In this document: piece after piece, positions 14,446 to 22,524 of the stretch
How the letters are laid out: each line of letters starts with the position of its first letter
How positions within the stretch are numbered: the stretch's first letter is position 1
NCBI GenBank assembly: GCA_905236725.1
Contig: CAJOCT010000005.1
Span: 1-42,291 of the forward strand
Length of the DNA stretch: 42,291 nt
Reading direction: 5' to 3'
DNA from: an uncultured Selenomonadaceae bacterium
GTDB taxonomy: Bacteria > Bacillota > Negativicutes > Selenomonadales > Selenomonadaceae
Notes under the pieces: generated by a model
What the model saw: only the letters and a program-made list of their open reading frames with translations
Databases searched by the model: none
Told to the model about the DNA's origin: nothing
Made by a program: the position numbers and the translations under genes

Positions 14446-15747
14446 ATGGGTTTGATTCAAGCGGCAATGAGTGCGGCGGGCAGTGTCCTCGGCGATCAGT
14501 GGAAAGAATATTTTTATTGCGACAGTTTGAGTCCCGAAATTTTGGTTGCGAAGGGGCAGAAAAAAACTCGAAGCGGAAGTTCCAACACTTCGACCGACAA
14601 CATCATAACAAACGGCTCGGTCATCGCGGTCAATAACGGTCAGTGCATGATCATTGTCGACGACGGAAAAGTTGTCGAACTTTGCGCGGAGCCGGGTCAG
14701 TACACCTACGAAAAAGGAACCGCGCCTTCTCTTTTCGCGGGGAGAGGAACTTTGGCGGAAAACATTCAAGATATTTTTTTTGAAATTAAAAAGCGTTTTG
14801 AGTTCGGCGGCGATACGGGAAAAGATCAGCGAATTTATTATTTCAACGTCAAGGAAATCACCGGCAATAAATACGGAACGCCCAGCCCGATTCCTTTCCG
14901 CGTCGTCGACAACAATATCGGGCTTGACGTGGATATTTCGATAAAATGTTTCGGCTCTTACAGCTACAAAATTGCCAATCCGATTCTTTTTTATACGAAT
15001 GTTTGCGGAAATGTTTCAGGCGTTTATAATCGTTCCGAAATCGACGCTCAACTTAAAACCGAATTGATGACGGCTCTTCAGCCCGCCTTTGCGAAAATTT
15101 CTGAAATGGGTATTCGTTACAGCTCACTTCCCGCGCACACTCAAGAAATTGCGGACGCTTTGAACGAAGTTTTAAGCAAAAAATGGAGCGAACTTCGCGG
15201 CTTGCAAGTTGTTTCTTTCGGCGTGTCGAATGTCAGTGCGAACGAAGAAGATGCCGCGATGATTAAAGAAATGCAACGCAACGGCGCGTTGAGAAATCCG
15301 GCGATGGCGGCGGCACATTTGACCGGAGCGCAGGCAAGCGCAATGCAATCGGCGGCGCAAAATTCTGCCGGAGCAATGACAGGTTTCATGGGAATGAACA
15401 TGGCGGCTCAAGCGGGCGGAGCAAATGCGGCGAATCTTTTCGGAATTGCTCAGCAACAACAGCAAGCTTGGATGGAACAACAGAATCAATCTAAACCGAA
15501 GGCGGAAACTTGGAATTGCTCAAACTGCGGACACGAAGGCAATAAAGGAAAATTCTGTGCGGAGTGCGGAAGTCCCAAACCTGCACCTGTCGGCGAGTGG
15601 AAATGTCCCGAGTGCGGTGCGGTGAACAAAGGAAAATTCTGTGCGGAGTGCGGAAAACCCAAACCCGCCTCGAATGAATGGACTTGCGAATGTGGCGCGG
15701 TGAACAAAGGAAAATTCTGTGCGGAATGCGGAAAGCCGAAACCTTGA
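14446..15747 (+). CDS. SPFH-domain protein with three C-terminal zinc ribbons (YdjI-like)
   Basis: 433 residues of the family often called virion-core-protein-like SPFH. It opens with an amphipathic MGLIQAAMSAAGSVLGDQW segment, then the SPFH/band-7 domain (KEYFYCDSLSPEILVAKGQK, VIAVNNGQCMIIVDDGKV, PIPFRVVDNNIGLDVDISIK). An Ala/Gly/Met-rich stretch around residues 285-340 and a poly-Gln patch follow. It ends with three zinc ribbons (CSNCGHEGNKGKFCAECG, CPECGAVNKGKFCAECG, CECGAVNKGKFCAECG). The third begins with CxC instead of CxxC. In B. subtilis the homologue YdjI works with YdjG and YdjH to recruit the PspA-like YdjF to stressed membranes. Similar YdjG- and YdjH-like genes occur here at 21409 and 22525. 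Shine-Dalgarno GGGAGG. Confidence 0.88.
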   Translation: MGLIQAAMSAAGSVLGDQWKEYFYCDSLSPEILVAKGQKKTRSGSSNTSTDNIITNGSVIAVNNGQCMIIVDDGKVVELCAEPGQYTYEKGTAPSLFAGRGTLAENIQDIFFEIKKRFEFGGDTGKDQRIYYFNVKEITGNKYGTPSPIPFRVVDNNIGLDVDISIKCFGSYSYKIANPILFYTNVCGNVSGVYNRSEIDAQLKTELMTALQPAFAKISEMGIRYSSLPAHTQEIADALNEVLSKKWSELRGLQVVSFGVSNVSANEEDAAMIKEMQRNGALRNPAMAAAHLTGAQASAMQSAAQNSAGAMTGFMGMNMAAQAGGANAANLFGIAQQQQQAWMEQQNQSKPKAETWNCSNCGHEGNKGKFCAECGSPKPAPVGEWKCPECGAVNKGKFCAECGKPKPASNEWTCECGAVNKGKFCAECGKPKP

Positions 15748-15756
15748 GGTAAAAAA

Positions 15757-17592
15757 ATGGACGATTATCAATTTTTAATTTATTTGAATGATTGTTTTGC
15801 GGCGGGTTATACTTTGCCGCAGTTTTGTGTTGACGGCGATATAAAAAAACCGCTTTTCGTTCTTGCCGATGCAAAAAATTGGCAAATTTTTTGGAATCTG
15901 CATGTGCAATTTTCTCACGACAAGAGAATTAAGCCGAAATTTGTCATTTTGAACGATAAGGGCGATTCGATTCGCTTGAGTCCCGGAACTCTGTTTGACG
16001 AACTGAAAATTCAAAACTATGACGAAACTGACTTGAATGACTGCGATAAAATTTTTTTTCTTACCACACAAAAATCTGATATTCAATCTGACAAAATTAT
16101 TTATCTTGACGAACTTGCATACAAACTTATTCTTGCCGCTTATATCGAAACGCCTTTTCTGCACTTTCTCAAAAGTCACCCGAAAATAAAATTATTTCTC
16201 ACGAATTTTTCGATCTTATACGAAAATTCCCACAACACCGAAAATGAGAAAAAGATTCTTGAAAAAGAAATACCTCTCGCGACTTATGCCGACCGACTTC
16301 GCAAGGATAAAGACGGCACGGTTAAAACGCCATATGATTTTCTCGGCTACAGCAAGCAAGATTTAATCGACATGCTGACTTTGACGGGAACCAAAACCAA
16401 TCCCGACGGCTCGACTGTTTTAATCGACAATGATAACCCGCTCATCAACGTCAAAAACGGTCGGCGAGTCGTTCCGAATCAGCCCGAAAACTTCAAAAAC
16501 CGAATTTATTTTTTGGGCGGCTGTTCACATTTGGGAATCGGCGCACCTTTCGACAAAACGATTCCGAGTTACCTGCAAAAATTTATCAACGAAAAAAATT
16601 TGCCTTACCGTGTGGAAAATGTTTCGCAGTTTTTCACTTATCGTTATCAAGATATTTTTTACAATCTGCGAAATTTGCCGCTCAAGGACGGCGATATAGT
16701 TTTTGTTTTCTTCGATAATTATTTGTCCGAAAAACTTCCTGCCTTTGATGTCAGTCGAACTTTTGAACGTCCGCACGATTACGGAGAAGTTTTTGTGAAT
16801 ACTTTGCACGTCAATGAAATCGGTTATAAAGTTTTGGCGGGAAAATTTTTTGACTTCCTCACCGAAAATAATTTCTTTCAAGGCGTTGAGTTTGAATATC
16901 CCGAGCCGCCGCCACCTTATCATCGTTACGGAATACCGCAAGAAAATTTTTCTTCGGCTCAAAATTTTTCTCAAAACAAAGAACTGGAGGAATACAAGAA
17001 AAAATTGCGGGAAAAAAGATTTCAAGTCGGCGCGATTGTCATGAACTGCAACCCCTTCACTCTCGGCCACGAATATTTAATTGAATACGCGTCGAAGAAG
17101 GTTAAAAAACTTTATATTTTCGTCGTCGAGGAAGATAAAAGCGAATTTAAATTTGCTGACAGATTTGAACTCGTTAAGCGCGGAGTAAAAAAATTTTCAA
17201 ACGTGGAAGTTTTGCCGAGCGGAAAATTTATCATTTCTCAACAAACTTTTTCCGGCTACTTCAACAAAGAAAGTTTGCAGGACGTTTCGGTTGATTCTTC
17301 GGAGGACGTGGAAATTTTCGCGAGGGAAATTGCGCCGTCGTTGGGAGTTACAGTCAGATTTGTTGGCGAGGAGCCGGAAGATTCCGTCACGCGGCAATAT
17401 AATGAAAATATGCGTCGGATTTTACCGCAGTATAATATCGACTTTTGCGAAATTCCCCGTCGTGAAATTAACGGCGAGGTCATCAGCGCGAAAAAAGTTC
17501 GTGAGGCTTTAAAAGTCGGAGACTTCGACACGATAAAAAAACTTGTTCCGAAAACCACTTTGAAATTTCTGCGAGAAAATTTTTCTCAATAA
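15757..17592 (+). CDS. SGNH-like/CitC-like adenylyltransferase fusion protein, copy 1
   Basis: 611 residues. Residues 1-200 form an unrecognised N-terminal domain beginning DDYQFLIYLNDCFAAGYT. Residues about 235-370 look SGNH-like: IYFLGGCSHLGIGAPF corresponds to the GDSxTxGxG block, and TLHVNEIGYKVLA (His351) to the C-terminal catalytic block. The nucleophile position is Cys256 instead of Ser. After a Pro-rich linker and a short charged helix (ELEEYKKKLREKRF), residues 425-611 match the citrate lyase ligase (CitC) C-terminal nucleotidyltransferase domain: NCNPFTLGHEYL (HxGH-type), VRFVGEEPEDSVT, EIPRREINGEVISAKKVREA. No citrate lyase genes are present. The start lies 9 nt after the SPFH stop, with the Shine-Dalgarno overlapping that stop. 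The reaction is unknown. Confidence 0.75.
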   Translation: MDDYQFLIYLNDCFAAGYTLPQFCVDGDIKKPLFVLADAKNWQIFWNLHVQFSHDKRIKPKFVILNDKGDSIRLSPGTLFDELKIQNYDETDLNDCDKIFFLTTQKSDIQSDKIIYLDELAYKLILAAYIETPFLHFLKSHPKIKLFLTNFSILYENSHNTENEKKILEKEIPLATYADRLRKDKDGTVKTPYDFLGYSKQDLIDMLTLTGTKTNPDGSTVLIDNDNPLINVKNGRRVVPNQPENFKNRIYFLGGCSHLGIGAPFDKTIPSYLQKFINEKNLPYRVENVSQFFTYRYQDIFYNLRNLPLKDGDIVFVFFDNYLSEKLPAFDVSRTFERPHDYGEVFVNTLHVNEIGYKVLAGKFFDFLTENNFFQGVEFEYPEPPPPYHRYGIPQENFSSAQNFSQNKELEEYKKKLREKRFQVGAIVMNCNPFTLGHEYLIEYASKKVKKLYIFVVEEDKSEFKFADRFELVKRGVKKFSNVEVLPSGKFIISQQTFSGYFNKESLQDVSVDSSEDVEIFAREIAPSLGVTVRFVGEEPEDSVTRQYNENMRRILPQYNIDFCEIPRREINGEVISAKKVREALKVGDFDTIKKLVPKTTLKFLRENFSQ

Positions 17593-17608
17593 ATTGGAGG
17601 TGATTTCA

Positions 17609-19488
17609 ATGACAGAAAATGAGAAACTTTTAATTCAACTTCAAGATTGTTTTACTGCCGGGTATACAATGCCGCAGTTTTGTATTGATAACAACATCAA
17701 AAAGCCGCTTTTTGTTGCGCCGGATGAAAGTTATAAAACTTTTTTATGGAAAATTTACATTCAATTCAAATACGATAAACGTTTTTCGGCAAAGTTTGCA
17801 CTTATTAAAGGCGAAATTAAAGATATGAATTTTTCTGTAAGTGAAAATTCTGTTTCGGCTTTGACATTAAAAAACGTTTCCAAAATCAATGACGAGGAAT
17901 TTGACAGAATTATAATTTTTACGGCAAGCAATAGTCCGCATCCTAAAATTATTTATCTGCAGTGGCTCACGAATTATTTTATCAGACGTGCCTATTATGA
18001 AATCCCTTTGTTGCACTTTATCGAGCAAAATCCTGATGTAAAATTGATAGCTTGTAATAATCCCGGCTTAATAGAAAATGATTTTAATACTCCTTTTGAA
18101 AAATGGGCACTCAATGAACGCAAAAAGCCGCCAGTGTTTTATGGAATAGATGATGGAGTAGAAATACTTTCCACTCCCGATTCAGTTGTACATTTAAGAA
18201 ACAAAATTTCCCTTGCTAAAGTCAAAGGCGAAACTATTGCTACTCCTTATGATGTTCTTGGCTACAGCAACGAAAAAGTGTACGCACTCTTGGAAACACC
18301 CGAGCAAAAAGTTAATATTGACGGGTCTGTTTCGTTTTGTGACAACGAATTTTTAAAAATTCAAAATGGACACAGAGTAACTGCAAATCAACCTGAAAAA
18401 TATCAAAACACAATTTATTTCGTTGGAAATTGCGTTACATTCGGCTATGGTGTGCCTTTTGATAAAACACTTGAAAGTCAGTTGCAAAATTTATTGAACG
18501 AAAACAACCTTCCATATAAAGTTGAAAATTTTGCTCTGTTCAGTGCGCGAAAACGACAAGACTCATTCTATTTTTTAGATAAAATTAAACCCAGACGTGG
18601 CGATATAATTTTTTTCGTATGTTCTCCATCTCCTAACATCCCTTATTTAAATTTGAGTGAGCTTCTAAAGAGACCGCACAACTACGGCGAAGTTTTTCCT
18701 GATGCTGTTCACATAAATGAAAACGGTCACAAGGCGGTCGCAGACTGTATTTTCAAAGTTCTTGTAAGCAACAATTTTTTCCAAGATATGAACTTTGATT
18801 ATCCCCCTACCCCCCCCCTGCACACAGATACGGTATACCAAAGGAAAATTTCGTATCCCTCACAAATTTTTCTCAAAACAAAGAGCTGGAGGAGTACAAG
18901 AAAAAACTTCGCGAAAAAAGATTTCAGGTCGGCGCGATTGTCATGAACTGCAACCCATTCACTCTCGGTCACGAATATTTGATTGAGTACGCCTCGAAAA
19001 AAGTTAAAAAACTTTATATTTTCGTTGTCGAGGAAGATAAGAGCGAATTTAAATTTGCCGACAGGTTTGAACTTGTTAAGCGCGGAGTAAAAAAATTTTC
19101 AAACGTGGAAGTTTTGCCCAGCGGAAAATTTATCATTTCTCAACAAACTTTTTCCGGCTACTTCAACAAAGAAAATTTGCAGGACGTTTCGGTTGATTCA
19201 TCGGAGGACGTTGAAATTTTCGCGAGGGAAATTGCGCCGTCGTTGGGAATTACAGTCAGATTTGTTGGGGAGGAGCCCGAAGATTCCGTCACGCGGCAGT
19301 ACAATGAAAATATGCGCCGGATTCTGCCGCAGTATAATATCGACTTTTGCGAAATTCCGCGTCGTGAAATTAACGGCGAAGTCATCAGCGCAAAAAAAGT
19401 TCGTGAGGCTTTAAAAATCGGCGACTTCGACACGATAAAAAAACTTGTCCCGAAAACTACTTTGAAATTTTTACGCGAGCACTTTTGA
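17609..19488 (+). pseudogene. SGNH-like/CitC-like fusion, copy 2: frameshifted at a C9 tract (possibly phase-variable)
   Basis: Paralogue of the preceding gene, start ATG 17609 with GGAGGTG upstream. The N-terminal half runs to about residue 400 (LQDCFTAGYTMPQFC, YFVGNCVTFGYGVPF with Cys275 at the nucleophile position, HINENGHKAVA). At the Pro-rich linker the frame is lost in a run of nine Cs (18810-18818). The frame then continues as nonsense and stops at TGA 18944-18946. The CitC-like half follows in another frame and is almost identical to copy 1. Ten Cs (or seven) would restore one 626- or 625-codon protein reading PPPAHRYG where copy 1 has PPPYHRYG. The premature TGA overlaps an in-frame ATG (18943) of the CitC part as ATGA. 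Alternatives: true pseudogene or sequencing error in the homopolymer. Confidence 0.8.
18810..18818 (+). repeat. C9 homopolymer tract, candidate slipped-strand switch
   Basis: Nine consecutive Cs, preceded by C5-TA, in an A/T-rich genome where such runs are otherwise absent from this window. It lies inside the linker of the second CitC-like fusion gene, and its length decides whether the two halves are in frame. Confidence 0.85.
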
Positions 19489-19551
19489 AAAGTTCACAAA
19501 CAGTTAAGATTAAAATTTTTTCTTCCAAGTGAACTGAGGTGTTTTAATGAA

Positions 19552-20394
19552 ATGAGAAATATAATCGACGCGATAATTACACTGATAAAAAATGGCAACG
19601 TAAATTTATCAGACTCACGTGTCGGAATAAATCGCATTACTGACGAAGATCGTGCACTTGAAAATTATGTAAAAAATCTTTTCGCCGATACTTTCAATTA
19701 TTCCGAAAATGAACGCTTAGAAAAATGGAGCGAAGTTTTTTCTTATCTGGGAAATGATTCCAATCCTCACGATATTATGCTCAAAAACGGTGATGCTGTT
19801 GAAGTCAAAAAAATTAAAAGTGACGGAGCGGCGTTGGCATTGAACAGCAGTTCACCGAAAAAATTTCTTTCGATTTCAAATCCGATGATTTCAAATGCTT
19901 GTCGAAATGCCGAACTGTGGAACGAAAAAGATATAAATTACGCTGTCGGTGTCGCAGACGACAACAGGTTAAAAAAATTATGTATGATTTATGGCAGAGA
20001 TTATTGCGCAGGGGATGAATGTTACAACAAAATTCGCCAACTTATAAAAAACGGCGTTGAAACTGCGGAGGGAATAGAATTTTCAGCCACGAGAGAGTTG
20101 GGCAGAGTAAATCACACCGATCCTTTGGGAATAACTTATTTGAGAATTCGCGGAATGTGGCACATTGAAAATCCTTGGAAAGTTTTTAATTATGTTTATC
20201 AAGGAAATTTGAACGTAAATTTTAATTTTATGTGCATTATCAACAGTGAAAAATGGGCATCTTTGGAAAATTGCGATAAACTTTTTGAACTTCAGAAAAA
20301 TTATCCGGCATTGAAAATTTCCGATGTGAAAATAAAAAATCCCGATAATCCGGCAAAACTCAAAAATGCAAAGTTGATTACTTACGAAATTTGA
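19552..20394 (+). CDS. NgoPII-family type II restriction endonuclease (GGCC predicted)
   Basis: 280 residues resembling R.NgoPII. Recognisable stretches: LKNGDAVEVKKIKSDGAALA (likely PD-(D/E)xK-type core, with D/E and K of VEVKK), NPMISNACRNAELWNEKDI, YAVGVADDN, and TRELGRVNHTDPLGITYLR followed by RGMWHIENPWKVFNYVYQG. The partner methyltransferase follows 9 nt later and is close to M.NgoPII, which modifies GGCC, so GGCC cleavage is inferred. The start is ATG 19552; another ATG at 19547 opens a two-codon frame ATGAAATGA overlapping it, and GAGGTG lies 5 nt before the first and 10 nt before the second ATG. No terminator separates it from the upstream fusion gene. Confidence 0.87.
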   Translation: MRNIIDAIITLIKNGNVNLSDSRVGINRITDEDRALENYVKNLFADTFNYSENERLEKWSEVFSYLGNDSNPHDIMLKNGDAVEVKKIKSDGAALALNSSSPKKFLSISNPMISNACRNAELWNEKDINYAVGVADDNRLKKLCMIYGRDYCAGDECYNKIRQLIKNGVETAEGIEFSATRELGRVNHTDPLGITYLRIRGMWHIENPWKVFNYVYQGNLNVNFNFMCIINSEKWASLENCDKLFELQKNYPALKISDVKIKNPDNPAKLKNAKLITYEI

Positions 20395-20403
20395 GGTGTT
20401 TAT

Positions 20404-21393
20404 GTGCGATTGATCAGTTTATTCAGCGGTTGCGGAGGTCTTGATTTAGGCTTTGAAAATGCAGGTTTTGAAATTCCCGTTGCCAACGAGTTTGATTCAA
20501 GCATTTGGGAAACGTTCAAAACAAATCATCCCGAAACTCATCTTATAACAAAAGACATCAGAAATTTGTCGGCAAGTATTTTTCCCGAAAATATCGACGG
20601 AATTATCGGCGGTCCACCCTGTCAATCGTGGTCAGAGGCGGGTGCTCAACGCGGAATTTATGATTCCCGCGGAAAACTTTTTTTAGATTACATAAGAATT
20701 TTAAAAGCTGTCAAACCGAAATTTTTTCTTGCGGAAAATGTCAGCGGAATGATGTCCGATCGTCATTCCGAGGCAGTAAGATTTATAACTGAAATGTTTC
20801 GCAAATGCGGTTATGATTTGACTGTCAGCCTTGTGAACGCAAAAAATTACAACGTTGCCCAGGAGCGCAAGAGAGTTTTTTATATCGGTTTTCGCCGTGA
20901 TTTAAACGTAAATTTCAAATTTCCAAAAGGTTCAACGGAATCGGATTCAAAAAAATTGACTCTGCGCGATGTAATTTGGGAATTGCAATTTTCCGCAATC
21001 CCCGCATCCAAGGAAAATTTTCATAATCCTCTATCCGAAAACAACAACGAATTTTTCACAGGCTCTTACTCAACCATTTTTATGAGCAGAAATCGAGTGA
21101 AATCTTGGGACGAACAAGCCTTTACCGTTCAAGCGTCGGGGAGACATTGTCAGTTGCATCCTCAAGCTCCCAAAATGCTTTTCGTCGAAAAAAATTTGCG
21201 TAAGTTTGTACCCGGTAAAGAATTTTTGTACAGACGAATGACAATTAGAGAAATTGCGCGGATTCAAGGTTTTCCCGACAGTTTTAAATTCATCTACAAA
21301 AATGTTGACGACGCATATAAAATGATCGGAAATGCCGTCCCCGTACCGCTTGCTTATGAGATAGCTTTAGCAATTAAAAATTTTCTGAATTAA
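20404..21393 (+). CDS. DNA (cytosine-5-)-methyltransferase, M.NgoPII-like (GGCC predicted)
   Basis: Protects host GGCC sites from the adjacent nuclease by 5-methylcytosine modification. 329 residues with the ordered C5 motifs: [39 protein letters not shown] (catalytic Cys), [31 protein letters not shown], a target-recognition region ([19 protein letters not shown]), and [14 protein letters not shown] and [15 protein letters not shown]. The start is GTG 20404 with GAGGTG 5 nt upstream overlapping the nuclease stop; the ATG two bases before is out of frame. Endonuclease-first order without a visible controller gene suggests control by relative expression. Confidence 0.95.
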   Translation: MRLISLFSGCGGLDLGFENAGFEIPVANEFDSSIWETFKTNHPETHLITKDIRNLSASIFPENIDGIIGGPPCQSWSEAGAQRGIYDSRGKLFLDYIRILKAVKPKFFLAENVSGMMSDRHSEAVRFITEMFRKCGYDLTVSLVNAKNYNVAQERKRVFYIGFRRDLNVNFKFPKGSTESDSKKLTLRDVIWELQFSAIPASKENFHNPLSENNNEFFTGSYSTIFMSRNRVKSWDEQAFTVQASGRHCQLHPQAPKMLFVEKNLRKFVPGKEFLYRRMTIREIARIQGFPDSFKFIYKNVDDAYKMIGNAVPVPLAYEIALAIKNFLN

Positions 21394-21408
21394 AACGGAG
21401 GTGTTTTA

Positions 21409-22512
21409 ATGGCTGATACTTCAGTTAGTTATAAATGTCCCAACTGTGGCGCACCACTTACCTTCATTCCGGGCAAAACAACCGTCACCTGCGAATATTG
21501 CGGGACGGAATTTGAAACCGGCGCGATTGAAGAGATGTTTCAAGCAAAACGCGAACTTGCCGCAAAAGCTGAAGAAGCTCAACAAAATAAATGGGATACC
21601 GAAAATGCTGGCGACGAATGGTCACAGGACGAGGCGGAGGCTCTTCACGCTTTCACCTGTTCGAGTTGCGGCGCGGAAATCGTTTGCGACGAAAATACTA
21701 TGGCGACCGAGTGCGTTTATTGCGGAAATCCCACGATGTTGCCGAAAAGATTCGACGGCACTCTTAAACCCGATTTAGTTATCCCGTTCAAAAAAACTAA
21801 AGAAGATGCCGTTAATGCGCTGAAAGAATTTTATAAAGGTCACTATCTTTTGCCGAGCAATTTTACTGCCAACAATCGCGTCGAGGCAATTCAGCCGATG
21901 TACGTACCTTTTTGGCTGTTCGATTCTTCAGTTGAAGCTCATGCGGAATTTAAAGCGGAAAAAATTCATATTCATGAAACTTCCAGCGAAATTATCACGG
22001 AGACGCAAGTTTTTAACTGTCAACGTTCGGGGACGATGAGTTTTGAAAAAATTCCCGCCGACGGCAGTAAAAAAATGGACGACGCTTATATGGAAAGTAT
22101 CGAGCCGTTCAACTATTCCGAGCTTGTGCCTTTTCAGACGGCTTATCTGACGGGCTATCTTGCGGACAAATACGATGTTTCTGTAGAAGATTGCGCCGCC
22201 CGTGCAGATAAACGCGTTCAAAATACCGCGATTGAAGTTTTGAAGGATTCTGTTGAAGATTTTGACACCTGCACCCTTGAAGATTCGGCAGTTATCAAAG
22301 AAGGCGGAAAAGTTCTTTACGCAATGGTACCCGTGTGGATTTTGACGACGCGATATAACGACGTGCCTTATACTTTTATGATGAACGGGCAGACGGGCAA
22401 AGTTGTCGGCTCACTTCCTTACAATGAGACGAAGGCAATTTTATATCCCGCAATTTGTTCGTTGATTTTAACGCCGATAATTTATTTTATCGTGAAATTT
22501 TTTTTGGCTTGA
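21409..22512 (+). CDS. Zinc-ribbon membrane protein (YdjG-like)
   Basis: 367 residues. Two TFIIB-like zinc ribbons at the N-terminus: CPNCGAPLTFIPGKTTVTCEYC (residues 10-30) and CSSCGAEIVCDE with CVYCGNP (about 84-108). A long soluble domain follows (PDLVIPFKKTKEDAVNALKE, MYVPFWLFDSS, MVPVWILTTRYNDVPYTFMM). One C-terminal membrane helix (LYPAICSLILTPIIYFIVKF) anchors it. This is the architecture of B. subtilis YdjG, sometimes annotated as TFIIB-type zinc-ribbon or PriA-like; replication helicase function is not supported. The TPM gene follows 12 nt later. A CGGAGGTG Shine-Dalgarno precedes the ATG. Confidence 0.85.
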   Translation: MADTSVSYKCPNCGAPLTFIPGKTTVTCEYCGTEFETGAIEEMFQAKRELAAKAEEAQQNKWDTENAGDEWSQDEAEALHAFTCSSCGAEIVCDENTMATECVYCGNPTMLPKRFDGTLKPDLVIPFKKTKEDAVNALKEFYKGHYLLPSNFTANNRVEAIQPMYVPFWLFDSSVEAHAEFKAEKIHIHETSSEIITETQVFNCQRSGTMSFEKIPADGSKKMDDAYMESIEPFNYSELVPFQTAYLTGYLADKYDVSVEDCAARADKRVQNTAIEVLKDSVEDFDTCTLEDSAVIKEGGKVLYAMVPVWILTTRYNDVPYTFMMNGQTGKVVGSLPYNETKAILYPAICSLILTPIIYFIVKFFLA

Positions 22513-22524
22513 GGAGGTTGCAAA

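Noticed and set aside
18790..18830. Programmed frameshifting at the C9 tract as the normal mode of expression
   Set aside because: C-runs are poor slippery sites compared with A/U heptamers, and no downstream stem-loop or internal Shine-Dalgarno is evident; slippage at the DNA level or sequencing error fits better.
15748..21400. Attachment sites or an integrase for the accessory insert in the YdjGHI-like module
   Set aside because: No recombinase, transposase, tRNA target, direct repeats or IS ends seen at either junction; the boundaries are ordinary operon junctions.
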